NCBI GenBank assembly: GCA_002368155.1
Contig: AP018180.1
Span: 2,575,947-2,639,946, forward strand
Reading direction: 5' to 3'
Source: Nostoc carneum NIES-2107
GTDB lineage: Bacteria; Cyanobacteriota; Cyanobacteriia; Cyanobacteriales; Nostocaceae
DNA length: 64,000 bases
In this document: positions 18,871 to 27,657 of the stretch, piece after piece
Numbering within the stretch: position 1 is the stretch's first letter
Layout of the letters: every line of letters begins with the position of its first letter
The notes under the pieces: generated by a model
The model's database searches: none
Told to the model about the DNA's origin: nothing
What the model saw: only the letters and a program-made list of their open reading frames with translations
Program-made: the position numbers and the translations under genes

Positions 18871-18909
18871 AGAGTTGCAGAGACGCGATTAATCGCGTCT
18901 GTACAAGAG
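18871..18909. repeat. Dispersed palindrome, copy C
   Basis: Identical core to copy B (AGACGCGATTAATCGCGTCT at 18881-18900) with the same GTTGCAG and GTACAAGAG flanks, 45 bases after the kinase stop. Downstream, 18966-19030 holds a GC-rich stretch with small inverted repeats (GGGAGGG...CCCTCC) of no clear function. Confidence 0.85.
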
Positions 18910-19133
18910 TCAAGGGTCAAAAATTTAGGTTTTTTGGACTTTTGACATTTGAACGCCAGTTCACTCAACGGAGGGGAGGGTTTCCCTCCTGCAGCGGTGG
19001 TCTCACCGCACGTGACTGGCTCCCCTAGACAAACCTAAACGAAAAAAATATGACACTTGCGTGAATTCTATCTATTTCCCAGCCAACGCAGTTTCAACTA
19101 GCAAAAATCTCAAATCCACAATTCATTGACAAG

Positions 19134-19520
19134 ATGACAACAAAACGAATTTTAGTAGTTGATAACGAAGAGTACATTCAAGAAGTTGCCAAAATTTGCT
19201 TGGAAACCGTTGCCCGTTGGGAAGTGATGACGGTAAGCTCTGGTAAAGACGGCATCATTAAAGCCGAAGCTTGGCAACCAGATGCCATTCTTTTAGATGT
19301 AATGATGCCTGATATGGATGGCATAACTACCTTTGAAAAACTCCAAGCCAATCCAGCCACCAAAGAGATTCCCGTAATTTTATTAACAGCCAAAATCCAA
19401 GCCGCCGATCGCCGCCGCTATGCTCAAATGGGAATGGCAACTGCGATCGCCAAACCTTTCAACCCCCTAGAATTAGCTGGACAAATAGCTACGGCTTTAG
19501 GTTGGAGTTTGGATGGCTAG
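19134..19520 (+). CDS. Single-domain CheY-like response regulator
   Basis: A 128-aa stand-alone receiver. The phosphorylation site is visible: the acidic pocket DNEE near residues 10-13, phospho-acceptor Asp in LLDVMMPDMDG (about residue 56), the conserved Thr in LLTAK (about 87) and Lys in AKPFNP (about 108). There is no output domain, so it acts by protein contact or as a relay. It follows the giant hybrid kinase on the same strand after 308 bases that include a palindromic repeat, so co-transcription is uncertain but functional pairing is plausible. Length and start are standard for the family. Confidence 0.9.
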   Translation: MTTKRILVVDNEEYIQEVAKICLETVARWEVMTVSSGKDGIIKAEAWQPDAILLDVMMPDMDGITTFEKLQANPATKEIPVILLTAKIQAADRRRYAQMGMATAIAKPFNPLELAGQIATALGWSLDG

Positions 19521-19574
19521 GGATTGGGTACTGGGGATTGGGGAGAAGAGGAAGCAGCAGAATAAAAAATTGCT

Positions 19575-19706
19575 TTACACAGTCCGATTTTCCAAAACTA
19601 AATTGAGTACTTGAGAAAAGTCTTGATAGTTTCTTGTTACCAAAATTCCATTTACAGAAAGTGCGTTAGCGAAGCTTACCGAAGGTATCGCGGCAATTCG
19701 TAAATC
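19575..19706 (-). pseudogene. C-terminal remnant of a PIN-domain (VapC-like) toxin
   Basis: Reading the minus strand from 19706 to the TAA at 19575-19577 gives an in-frame peptide that matches the C-terminus of VapC-type PIN nucleases: DLRIAAI, then ILVTRNYQDFSQV and LNLVLENRTV before the stop. The last two blocks are the usual ending of cyanobacterial PIN toxins. A short stretch in the middle (PSVSFAN) comes from a small interspersed repeat. The N-terminal half is missing: the homology stops at 19706, where the sequence CCCAATACAGTTCAGTTA, an inverted-repeat end like that of the element at 12102, begins. No antitoxin gene is left. Confidence 0.6.
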
Positions 19707-19839
19707 CCAATACAGTTCAGTTAAAAAAATAAATTGACAACAAAACAATAATTTTGGAGGGGGTTTGGGGGACGCAACCGTCCCCCAATCGGGGGTTTGG
19801 GGGAGAATCCCCCAATTGAGCTAGCCGTTTCCACAACGT
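19707..19839. repeat. Mobile-element end and G-rich inverted repeats
   Basis: Begins with an AATACAGTTCAGTTA terminus matching the 12102 element, with no matching right end found. From 19757 to 19815 come G-rich inverted repeats (GGGGGAC...GTCCCCC and GGGGG...CCCCC) of a kind dispersed in cyanobacterial genomes. They lie directly downstream of the oxygenase gene and could end its transcript. Confidence 0.55.
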
Positions 19840-20448
19840 TCAATACACTCTCGACAGTTGACGGTACATCACATCTGAGCGTAAAACATACTTTCGTCCT
19901 TGGATCACAGGAGAGCCTTCATGTACTAGTTCGTGAACAAAACATAAGGCCATACCTGTAACTGGAACAACATCCATCGTAGGTAAATGTTCATAATATC
20001 GGCGTGGAAGATGAAACCGAGTTGCGCCGCCATCAAAACCTTCATTTAGGTAAATCATGAAAGTCAATAAACTTTCCTCGCCGTTGGGTCGCTGATAACA
20101 ACCATCATGATGAAGTGCAAACCTTTGACCTGGATCGTAGCGATAGAAACGAAAACGCTCATTCAGCCCCACAGCTTGCCATCTGCCCATAGTATTAGGT
20201 ATATAATTTGACACTCGCTGCCATAAATCGCAAGCTCGTTCCGGAACATCTAAAATTACACGTTGATTATTGCGGATGTCTGGACGTATTTGAAAACCTT
20301 GCATCGTATTAATCGGAGCATCTGTATAACCAATGTTTTCAGTGAAAGTAATATACTCAGCACATTCTTCTGGTGTGAGAATATTATCCAATGTGAAAAT
20401 TTCGTTACCAAGCAAATTTTTCTTGGTCATGGTTGTATATGAGCGCAT
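19840..20448 (-). CDS. 2OG-Fe(II) oxygenase (prolyl 4-hydroxylase-like)
   Basis: A 202-aa soluble enzyme of the 2-oxoglutarate/Fe(II) dioxygenase superfamily, P4H-like branch. The iron ligands can be placed: H113-H114-D115 (the HxD motif) and H176 in VHEGSP, and the 2-oxoglutarate-binding arginine is R190 in KYVLRSD. The jelly-roll strand LLTFMIYLNEGFDGGAT before the distal His is typical. It hydroxylates an unknown substrate with O2, releasing CO2 and succinate. The ATG at 20448 and one seven codons further in are both possible. It is monocistronic, and lies between a toxin remnant and a comM fragment, in a rearranged stretch. Confidence 0.85.
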   Translation of the reverse strand: MRSYTTMTKKNLLGNEIFTLDNILTPEECAEYITFTENIGYTDAPINTMQGFQIRPDIRNNQRVILDVPERACDLWQRVSNYIPNTMGRWQAVGLNERFRFYRYDPGQRFALHHDGCYQRPNGEESLLTFMIYLNEGFDGGATRFHLPRRYYEHLPTMDVVPVTGMALCFVHELVHEGSPVIQGRKYVLRSDVMYRQLSRVY

Positions 20449-20548
20449 TTTTAGTAATGACGCACATCATTAATCATAGTTTCAATCAAAATCTCGCCAA
20501 ATCGAGGTTTATCAGCCAAGAATTTGCAGCATTTAATTTTCTGCGATG

Positions 20549-20655
20549 CTATTGCATCCGATACTGTATCGTTTCCGCTACATGATTAGGTTTCAATTCA
20601 TCTTCGCCAGCTAAATCTGCAATTGTCCTTGCTACTTTGAGAATGCGATCGCTGC
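20549..20655 (-). pseudogene. Duplicated 3' end of comM
   Basis: The minus strand encodes [20 protein letters not shown] and then [14 protein letters not shown] with a TAG stop, almost identical to the last about 38 residues of ComM (gene 22827-24362). Relative to the intact gene it lacks 12 bases between two CGAT direct repeats, removing four residues in frame. Homology stops at 20655, where ComM would continue upstream. The fragment and the intact 3' end lie in the same orientation on either side of feoAB. Confidence 0.85.
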
Positions 20656-20733
20656 GTCAATCTCAAATCCAAAATTGTTTGACTAGGAAAAAATACTTGA
20701 CACAGTTTCTTTTTGATATATTATTTCAATAAA

Positions 20734-20756
20734 GATAAGAATAATTTGCATTAATC
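20734..20756 (+). promoter_or_regulatory. Candidate Fur box upstream of feoA
   Basis: GATAAGAATAATTTGCATTA, ending 6 bases before the feoA ATG, resembles the GATAAT/ATTATC hexamer arrangement of Fur operators. An iron-uptake operon is an expected Fur target. The match is by eye and AT-rich DNA gives chance matches. Confidence 0.4.
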
Positions 20757-20762
20757 CTTATA

Positions 20763-21014
20763 ATGTCCAAAACCCACCTCGCCGCATTACAGCCTGGTCA
20801 AATCGCTACAATCTTACATTTGCAGAGCGAACCTGGATTACACCAACGCCTGCTAGCGCTTGGTTTCCGCACTGGCCGACAAGTAGAGATGATTCGGCAT
20901 GGATGGCTCTCAGGGCCGCTGCATGTCCGCATTGGCACAACGGAAGTGATGCTGCGCCGTCGAGAAGCTCAGGAAGTAGGGATTACGGACGTGTGTACAG
21001 GAGCCGCACAGTGA
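20763..21014 (+). CDS. feoA: Ferrous iron transport protein A
   Basis: An 83-aa SH3-like cytoplasmic protein that assists FeoB. The family pattern is clear: LQPGQIATILHLQ at residues 9-21, then LLALGFRTGRQVEMIRHG (about 31-48) and PLHVRIGTTEVMLRRREA (about 52-69). Its TGA stop overlaps the GTG start of feoB (GTGA), so the pair is translationally coupled. Upstream is a Fur-box-like sequence and AT-rich promoter DNA. The length is normal for FeoA. Confidence 0.93.
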   Translation: MSKTHLAALQPGQIATILHLQSEPGLHQRLLALGFRTGRQVEMIRHGWLSGPLHVRIGTTEVMLRRREAQEVGITDVCTGAAQ

Positions 21015-22804
21015 GGCAAATAGCTGTTTTGGGAATGCCAAATACTGGCAAATCTACATTCTTTAACCGTTTGACTGGTGCTAACGCTAGTATTGGTAAC
21101 TGGCCAGGAATTACAGTAGATTTAATGATGGCGAAAGTCAAACTTGGCGAAGAACAAGCCGAGGTGATAGACTTGCCAGGGATTTACGATTTGCGCGGTT
21201 TTTCTGAAGATGAGGCGGTAGTACGGCGGTTTTTGGAAAGTACACCAGTGCATTTAGCGATCATTATTTTAAATGCTACTCAACTAGACCGCCAAATTAG
21301 CCTGGCTCTACAGGTGAAGCATTTGCATTTACCAGCCATACTATTACTGAATATGGCAGACGAAGCCCCAAAATTCGGAGTAAAAATTGAGCCTGAGAAA
21401 ATAGCCAAGCATTTAGGGATGCCAGTATTGCCAATCAGCGCTAAGTATGGTACAGGCTATGATCAAGCATTAAAAGCGATCGCTCACATCCTCAAGCAAC
21501 AAGATCAGCCAGTCACAGTAGGTTCTCTAGAAGCGCATTTAGTTGCTGAACACCAAATTGCCACGGAAATGGGCAGTTTATTGCAGGATGCAGTACACAC
21601 TCCTGCACAACTTCCAGACAACCTGACAACACGCTTAGATAGAATTTTATTGCATCCGGTATTTGGCTTGCCGATTTTTTTTGCGGCAATGTTTTTGATG
21701 TTCCAGATAGTATATGCGCTGGGAACACCTTTGCAAGATTTACTGGGTAATATCCTTGATTTGTTTAAAACTGTAGCCTTAGAACCACTTTTAGCGAACT
21801 TTCCGCCATTGTTAAAAGGTTTCTTAATCAACGGTCTTTACGATGGACTGGGAACAGTGGCGGCGTTTATTCCAGTAATTATCTTATTTTTCTTCTGCAT
21901 GGCAATTGTCGAAGACAGCGGCTACTTGTCTCGCTCAGCATTTTTGATGGATGCTTTTATGGAGCGCCTGGGTTTAGATGGTCGCTCATTTGTCATGTCG
22001 CTGATGGGATTTGGTTGTAACGTACCTGCAATTATGGGTACAAGGGTGATGCGTTCCTCAGGCTTGCGAATGCTTTCAATGCTAGTCATCCCCTTTTCTT
22101 TATGTTCAGCAAGACTGAATGTGTTTATCTTTATGACCACAGCTTTATTTTCTCCTCAAATAGCACCTGTGGTCTTATTTAGTTTGTATCTATTTAGCTT
22201 TGTCGCTGCTATTTTGACAGCAGCCTTATTTAAAGGTAAGTATCCCAATCAAGAGCCATTGGTATTAGAGTTACCACCTTACCGCTTTCCTACAATTCAG
22301 CAAATGTTATTGCGTGCTTGGAGTGAAGTTAAACATTTTTTGCGCTGGTCAAATCGGTTTATTATCTTTGGCGTAGTCACTATCTGGTTGTTGAACAACT
22401 TACCCCCTGGTGTCCCACCTGCAAGTTCTCAAACTTTGTCTGGGATGATAGGTAAAGCCACAGAACCACTCTTCGCACCCATAGGAATTAACTCACAATT
22501 GATTGTGGCTTTGCTGTTTGGTTTTATTGCCAAAGAAATTGTTTTAGGTGGTTTAGCAGTAATTTATGGCAAGTCTGAGGGTGCAGATTTGATGGGGGCG
22601 ATCGCTAATCAAATAGACTGGGTTCAGGCTTATAGTTTTATGTTATTTACCCTGCTTTACGTCCCTTGTCTGTCAACCGTAGCGGTGATCAAAAGTGAAT
22701 CTAAAAGTCAGAAATTTGCTTTAATGTCAGTCGTCTGGTCTGTAACTTTGGCTTGGGTAGCAAGTTTTATTTTCTACCAAGGTGCGCGATTATTAGGATT
22801 TTGA
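21011..22804 (+). CDS. feoB: Ferrous iron transporter B
   Basis: A 597-aa GTPase-permease for Fe2+ uptake. The N-terminal G domain has G1 GMPNTGKS (residues 8-15), G3 DLPGIYDL (about 53-60) and G4 NMAD; after a helical GDI-like spacer come eight or so membrane spans with the two Gate motifs (the first beginning at DGLGTVAAFIP). At under 600 aa it is the short form usual in cyanobacteria. The frame is open upstream to an ATG at 20903 inside feoA, but the GTG at 21011, overlapping the feoA stop, begins exactly at the GTPase strand. The operon is flanked by comM and a duplicated comM end, so it may have been inserted here. Confidence 0.93.
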   Translation: MRQIAVLGMPNTGKSTFFNRLTGANASIGNWPGITVDLMMAKVKLGEEQAEVIDLPGIYDLRGFSEDEAVVRRFLESTPVHLAIIILNATQLDRQISLALQVKHLHLPAILLLNMADEAPKFGVKIEPEKIAKHLGMPVLPISAKYGTGYDQALKAIAHILKQQDQPVTVGSLEAHLVAEHQIATEMGSLLQDAVHTPAQLPDNLTTRLDRILLHPVFGLPIFFAAMFLMFQIVYALGTPLQDLLGNILDLFKTVALEPLLANFPPLLKGFLINGLYDGLGTVAAFIPVIILFFFCMAIVEDSGYLSRSAFLMDAFMERLGLDGRSFVMSLMGFGCNVPAIMGTRVMRSSGLRMLSMLVIPFSLCSARLNVFIFMTTALFSPQIAPVVLFSLYLFSFVAAILTAALFKGKYPNQEPLVLELPPYRFPTIQQMLLRAWSEVKHFLRWSNRFIIFGVVTIWLLNNLPPGVPPASSQTLSGMIGKATEPLFAPIGINSQLIVALLFGFIAKEIVLGGLAVIYGKSEGADLMGAIANQIDWVQAYSFMLFTLLYVPCLSTVAVIKSESKSQKFALMSVVWSVTLAWVASFIFYQGARLLGF

Positions 22805-22826
22805 TACTTACTCCGCTTCCACCTTC

Positions 22827-24362
22827 TTATTGCATCCGATCAATAGTGCGATACTGTATCGCTTCAGCTACATGATTAGGTTTTAACTCATCTTCGCCAG
22901 CTAAATCTGCTATCGTGCGTGCTACTTTGAGAATGCGATCGCTTGCTCTAGCTGATAAACCTAATTTTCTAATTGCTGCTTCTAATAAATTACGGCTAGC
23001 ATCATCTAGCTGACACCATTTTTGCAGATGACGACTCAGCATTTGGGCATTGCAACGCAAATTTTGTTGTCCTTGGAAACGGGTACTAGCGCGATCGCGT
23101 GCTTGTTGTACTCGTTTGGCTACGGATTGGGATGTTTCGCCTGTTGGTTGTTGGGTAATTTCCTCTGGTTTGAGGCGATTCACAGCTACCTGCAAATCGA
23201 TTCTGTCGAGTAATGGGCCAGAAAGCTTTGCCCAATAATGTTCCCTTTGCCTAGGAGAACAGGTACATTGTTGGATAGTATCGCCATAGTAACCACAAGG
23301 ACAAGGATTAGTACTCGCCACTAAGGTAAACTGCGCGGGAAACATCACCGATTGTTTGGTGCGGGAAATGGTGACATAGCCATCTTCTAAAGGTTGACGC
23401 AGAAATTCCAAAACATCACGCTTAAATTCTGTTAATTCATCGAGGAAAAGTATACCTCTGTGTGATAGAGAAATTTCTCCCGGACGCGGGAAACTTCCAC
23501 CACCAACCAAAGAAGGGCCAGAAGCCGAATGATGAGGACTACGGAAAGGGCGATCGCGTACTAATGAACCGCGATTTTTTAATAAACCTGCGACTGAGTG
23601 AATTTGAGTTACTTCTAAAGCTTCGGCAAAACTTAGCGGTGGTAAAATACCTGGTAATCGACGCGCTAGCATAGTTTTTCCACTGCCTGGAGGCCCAACG
23701 AAGATTAAATTATGTCCTCCAGCCGCCGCAATTTCTAACGCTCGACGAGCATGAGCTTGTCCTTTGACATCTTTTAAATCTATACTGCCAGAAAAAGATG
23801 TAGCATAATCAGTCTCTACAGCTTGATTTAATTGCACTGGCTTGTAACGTGCTGGATTATTTAATAAATCTGCCACCTCAGATAAATTTTTACAGCCGTA
23901 AACCGCTAAACCTTCTACCACCGCAGCTTCTTGGGCGTTATCTACAGGTACAACTAAACCTGCAATTCCCATTTTCTCAGCAGTCGCCGCAATGGGGAGA
24001 ACACCAGCCACAGCACGCAAACTACCATCTAAAGAAACTTCCCCGACGAATAAATAATCACCTAGCAAGTCAGCGCTAACTTGTTCAGAAGCCGCTAAAA
24101 TTCCGACGCTGATAGGTAAATCAAAACTTGGCCCTTCCTTACGCAAATCAGCCGGAGTCAAGTTAATTACAATCTTCCGCATCGGAAAAGCAAAACCCGC
24201 GTTTTTCAGTGTTGCTTTCACCCGTTCTTTGGATTCTTGAACTGCCGAATCTGGTAATCCCAATACCACAATTCCTGGTAATCCCCCGGATACATCGACT
24301 TCCACACCTACTTTTATGGCATCGATGCCGACAATTGATGCACTCCAGACTCTAGCAAGCAT
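22827..24362 (-). CDS. comM: ComM/YifB family Mg-chelatase-like AAA+ protein
   Basis: A 511-aa hexameric AAA+ helicase of the YifB/ComM family, which promotes branch migration when incoming DNA is integrated during natural transformation. The N-terminal ChlI-like domain (about 1-165) has the family start LARVWSASIVGIDA. The AAA domain has Walker A GPPGSGKT (223-230), FLDEL Walker B (about 302-306) and a Cys cluster with TNPCPCGYYGD (about 350-360); the C-terminal Mg-chelatase helical domain ends at residue 511. It is convergent with feoB, with only 22 bases between the stops. Length is normal. Confidence 0.93.
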   Translation of the reverse strand: MLARVWSASIVGIDAIKVGVEVDVSGGLPGIVVLGLPDSAVQESKERVKATLKNAGFAFPMRKIVINLTPADLRKEGPSFDLPISVGILAASEQVSADLLGDYLFVGEVSLDGSLRAVAGVLPIAATAEKMGIAGLVVPVDNAQEAAVVEGLAVYGCKNLSEVADLLNNPARYKPVQLNQAVETDYATSFSGSIDLKDVKGQAHARRALEIAAAGGHNLIFVGPPGSGKTMLARRLPGILPPLSFAEALEVTQIHSVAGLLKNRGSLVRDRPFRSPHHSASGPSLVGGGSFPRPGEISLSHRGILFLDELTEFKRDVLEFLRQPLEDGYVTISRTKQSVMFPAQFTLVASTNPCPCGYYGDTIQQCTCSPRQREHYWAKLSGPLLDRIDLQVAVNRLKPEEITQQPTGETSQSVAKRVQQARDRASTRFQGQQNLRCNAQMLSRHLQKWCQLDDASRNLLEAAIRKLGLSARASDRILKVARTIADLAGEDELKPNHVAEAIQYRTIDRMQ

Positions 24363-24411
24363 TTTTTATCTAACAATAACCCTTTAAAATCTCTAGCAGA
24401 TGAGTACGTAA

Positions 24412-24768
<357 letters not shown>

Positions 24769-24805
24769 TGATTAATCATTAAGCTAAAACGCAACTACCC
24801 ATAAA

Positions 24806-24949
24806 GGTCGTCCTTCAATACTTGTCGGTTAAGGGTAAAAGGGGAAGGGGAAAAGGGGCAAGAAAAACCTTTAACCTTACCCTTTCACCTTTTCCCCAAA
24901 CCAAATTCCGAGTTGAAAATCCTTAACCGAACAGTATTGGGTCGTCCTT
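24806..24949. mobile_element. MITE with 10-bp target-site duplication
   Basis: A 124-bp non-coding element (24816-24939) with 19-bp inverted termini, CAATACTTGTCGGTTAAGG on the left and the complement of CAATACTGTTCGGTTAAGG on the right (17 of 19 match). It is bracketed by a perfect 10-base direct repeat GGTCGTCCTT (24806-24815 and 24940-24949). Its interior is itself partly palindromic (AAGGGGAAGG.../...CCTTTTCCCC). A duplication of about 10 bases fits mobilisation by an IS4-type transposase, which is inference. Confidence 0.88.
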
Positions 24950-25106
24950 TGTCATTGGTCATTTGCATTGACAAAGGATAAATGACAGTCTCACCTAGAG
25001 AATGTGCAACGCCGAACCCATATCAAAATATTCTTTTAAACTGAATTCATCTAAAATCTCGGAAGATTGCTAACATAACTCTGTATATATATAGTGAAAA
25101 CGGATT

Positions 25107-25985
25107 GTGACTGTAAAACCAGACTGGTTGCGGGTAAAAGCGCCTCAGTGGGAGCGCGTTGGGAACGTTAAAGAAATTTTGCGGGATTTAGCGCTCAATA
25201 CGGTTTGTGAGGAAGCGTCCTGTCCGAATATTGGCGAGTGTTTTCAAGCTGGTACTGCCACATTTTTGATTATGGGCCCTGCTTGCACTCGTGCTTGTCC
25301 CTACTGTGATATCGATTTTGAAAAAAAGCCTAAACCTTTAGACCCTACGGAACCAGCACGTTTAGCCGAAGCCGTGCGCCGGATGCAACTCAATCACGTA
25401 GTCATCACCTCTGTAAACCGAGATGATTTACCTGATGGTGGCGCATCGCAGTTTGTGCAATGTATTGCTGCAGTTCGGGCTGTCTCACCCAAAACTACAA
25501 TTGAGGTATTAATTCCAGATTTGTGCGGTAATTGGGAAGCTCTGGAAATAATTCTCCAAGCTGCACCCGAAGTATTAAACCACAATACAGAAACCATCCC
25601 TCGTCTGTATCGTCGTGTCCGTCCCCAAGGTAACTACGATCGCACTCTGGAATTACTAGCGCGATCGCGTCAACTTGCTCCTTGGGTCTACACAAAATCT
25701 GGCATCATGGTGGGACTTGGCGAAACTGATGCCGAAATTCGTCAGGTTATGCAAGACCTACGTGCCGTAGATTGCGATATCTTGACTATTGGGCAATATC
25801 TCCAACCCAGCCAAAAACATTTACAAGTCAATGATTTTGTCACCCCAGAACAATTTGCCGCTTGGCAAGCCTTTGGCGAAGAACTGGGATTTTTACAAGT
25901 TGTATCTTCTCCCTTGACAAGAAGCTCTTATCATGCAGAGCAAGTACGTGAATTAATGCAGCGTTACCCCCGGAGTAGGGGATGA
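25107..25985 (+). CDS. lipA: Lipoyl synthase
   Basis: A 292-aa radical-SAM enzyme that inserts two sulfur atoms into octanoyl groups on E2 and H proteins to make lipoate. Both clusters are visible: the auxiliary cluster Cys (C34, C39, C45 in [12 protein letters not shown]) and the radical-SAM CxxxCxxC (C60, C64, C67 in CTRACPYC). The C-terminal RSSY motif that contributes the serine ligand is present (about 272-275). The start is a GTG at 25107. Length is normal. It is separate from its neighbours; gpsA follows after a heptamer repeat. Confidence 0.96.
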   Translation: MTVKPDWLRVKAPQWERVGNVKEILRDLALNTVCEEASCPNIGECFQAGTATFLIMGPACTRACPYCDIDFEKKPKPLDPTEPARLAEAVRRMQLNHVVITSVNRDDLPDGGASQFVQCIAAVRAVSPKTTIEVLIPDLCGNWEALEIILQAAPEVLNHNTETIPRLYRRVRPQGNYDRTLELLARSRQLAPWVYTKSGIMVGLGETDAEIRQVMQDLRAVDCDILTIGQYLQPSQKHLQVNDFVTPEQFAAWQAFGEELGFLQVVSSPLTRSSYHAEQVRELMQRYPRSRG

Positions 25986-26014
25986 GGGGACAAGGGGACA
26001 AGGAGAATAATTTT

Positions 26015-26063
26015 TAACCCTTGACCCTTGACCCTTGACCTTTGACCTTTGACCCTTGACTCT
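26015..26063. repeat. TTGACCC heptanucleotide tandem repeat
   Basis: About six copies of a 7-base unit (TTGACCC/TTGACCT) fill the lipA-gpsA gap and end within a few bases of the gpsA ATG, so they are part of its leader. Confidence 0.85.
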
Positions 26064-26069
26064 TAACAA

Positions 26070-27017
26070 ATGACCAATGAAAATCCACAATCAGTAGCAA
26101 TTTTGGGAGCCGGTGCATGGGGGACAGCGCTGGCGCATTTGGCTGCGGCTAATGGTCATCGGGTGCAGGTTTGGTCACGTTGGGGAGAGGAAAAGTTGGA
26201 AGCAGTGTTGGAAGATGCCCAAATTATCCTTTCCGCTATTTCGATGAAAGGTGTCAGGGATGTAGCGGCTCAAGTTAAGTCTTTACCTGTCTCTCCTGAC
26301 ACAATTTTTGTGACGGCTACCAAGGGTTTAGAACCAGAGACAACCTGTACGCCTTCGCAAATTTGGCAATCTGCTTTCCCTGACAATGCAGTTGTTGTTT
26401 TATCTGGCCCTAATTTATCGAAAGAAATTGAAATGGAATTACCAGCTGCAACTGTAGTCGCCAGCAATATTTTTACAGCGGCGCAAACAGTGCAGCTGGT
26501 GTTTTCTTCTAATCGCTTTCGGGTATATACCAATCCCGATCCGGTGGGAGTGGAATTAGGGGGAACACTCAAGAATGTAATTGCGATCGCAGCTGGTGTA
26601 TGTGACGGTTTAAAATTGGGAACCAATGCCAAAGCTGGTCTAGTCACCCGTGGACTTACAGAAATGGTTCGCATCGGTAATTTCTGGGGTGCAAAAACGG
26701 AAACATTTTATGGTTTATCAGGCTTGGGAGATTTGCTAGCCACTTGTAACAGTCCCCTAAGTCGTAATTATCAAGTAGGTTACCAGCTAGCTGCTGGCAA
26801 AACACTCGAAGAAGTCCTTTCCCATCTCCAAGGAACTGCTGAAGGTGTCAACACCTGTCGAGTGTTGATGCAAAGAGCCAGACAGCAGAATATTCCCGTA
26901 CCAATTACCGAGCAAGTTGATAGATTACTTCAAGGTAAAATTACACCCCAACAAGCCCTTGATGAATTAATGCTACGTGACATCAAGCCTGAGTATCATT
27001 TTGAGGATGGGAATTAG
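26070..27017 (+). CDS. gpsA: NAD(P)H-dependent glycerol-3-phosphate dehydrogenase
   Basis: A 315-aa cytoplasmic enzyme that reduces dihydroxyacetone phosphate to sn-glycerol-3-phosphate for lipid synthesis. The Rossmann motif is LGAGAWGTALA (residues 11-21). The second-domain signatures ELGGTLKNVIAIAAG (about 162-176), with the catalytic lysine, and GLGDLLATC (about 219-227) are also clear. The segment between the first strands (about residues 33-50) is shorter than in enterobacterial GpsA, accounting for the total length, but this is usual in Nostocales as far as I recall. The heptamer repeat ends 6 bases before the ATG. Confidence 0.94.
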   Translation: MTNENPQSVAILGAGAWGTALAHLAAANGHRVQVWSRWGEEKLEAVLEDAQIILSAISMKGVRDVAAQVKSLPVSPDTIFVTATKGLEPETTCTPSQIWQSAFPDNAVVVLSGPNLSKEIEMELPAATVVASNIFTAAQTVQLVFSSNRFRVYTNPDPVGVELGGTLKNVIAIAAGVCDGLKLGTNAKAGLVTRGLTEMVRIGNFWGAKTETFYGLSGLGDLLATCNSPLSRNYQVGYQLAAGKTLEEVLSHLQGTAEGVNTCRVLMQRARQQNIPVPITEQVDRLLQGKITPQQALDELMLRDIKPEYHFEDGN

Positions 27018-27136
27018 GGATTGGGGATTAGGGACTGGGGATTGGGTACTGGGTAACAAAGAGACCAGGAAAAAACAAATGCTTATACCCATTACCCATT
27101 ACCCATTACCCATTACCCATGCCCCATGCCCCATGC
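27018..27136. repeat. STRR-type heptamer repeats
   Basis: Two tracts: CCCCAAT/CCCCAGT-type units read on the minus strand (27014-27052), and CCCATTA then CCCCATG units on the plus strand (27080-27136). They follow the gpsA stop directly. The CCCCA(A/G)T unit matches the STRR1 repeat described in Calothrix. Confidence 0.85.
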
Positions 27137-27498
27137 CCTACTCCTTATAAATACTGAACTGGTAATTGCTAGGTATTAGCACTTCAGCGTTCTTACTAAC
27201 GCATTGCCGATGACAATTACCTCAATACTTACCAAATATTCCCTAGAGAAAAATTCGTAATTTGTCAGGATACAACGTTTTTAGTGGTGTAGATATGACT
27301 ATGCCGATTATGAACATCATTTTTACTGAAATATGTTTATACATTGTTACTTTTGTAACAGTAAAATCTCATCAAATTTGAAATGTTGAAAAGCTAATTC
27401 AAAACTTAAAAGCTAGCTGTAGAAATGAATAGCTATTGGTTCAATGAAAGAACTACAGCAGCTTTCTATTCAGTAGTTATGTAACAAAAACAACTATC

Positions 27499-27533
27499 AC
27501 GGTTTTTTTGAAAAAAAATTCAAAAAAAACCGT
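27499..27533. promoter_or_regulatory. A/T-rich inverted repeat in the sigC leader
   Basis: ACGGTTTTTTTGAA pairs with TTCAAAAAAAACCGT (one extra A), giving a 14-bp stem around an A-rich loop. It is 125 bases before the sigC ATG inside a 640-base region with no gene. It could be a protein-binding site or an attenuator; the sequence does not say which. Confidence 0.55.
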
Positions 27534-27657
27534 AATAGAATCCTCAACCGTGTTAGTTCTTCGTAAATCACGGGAACAATAGCAACAGTTGAATAGCTGA
27601 CCATTAATTTTAGCTGACCGTAATCTATTGTTACCTGGAGCCATTGAGACGATATTT

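Noticed and set aside
20903-21010. Extended feoB N-terminus from ATG 20903
   Set aside because: It would overlap feoA in another frame and adds no family sequence; GTG 21011 begins exactly at the GTPase strand.
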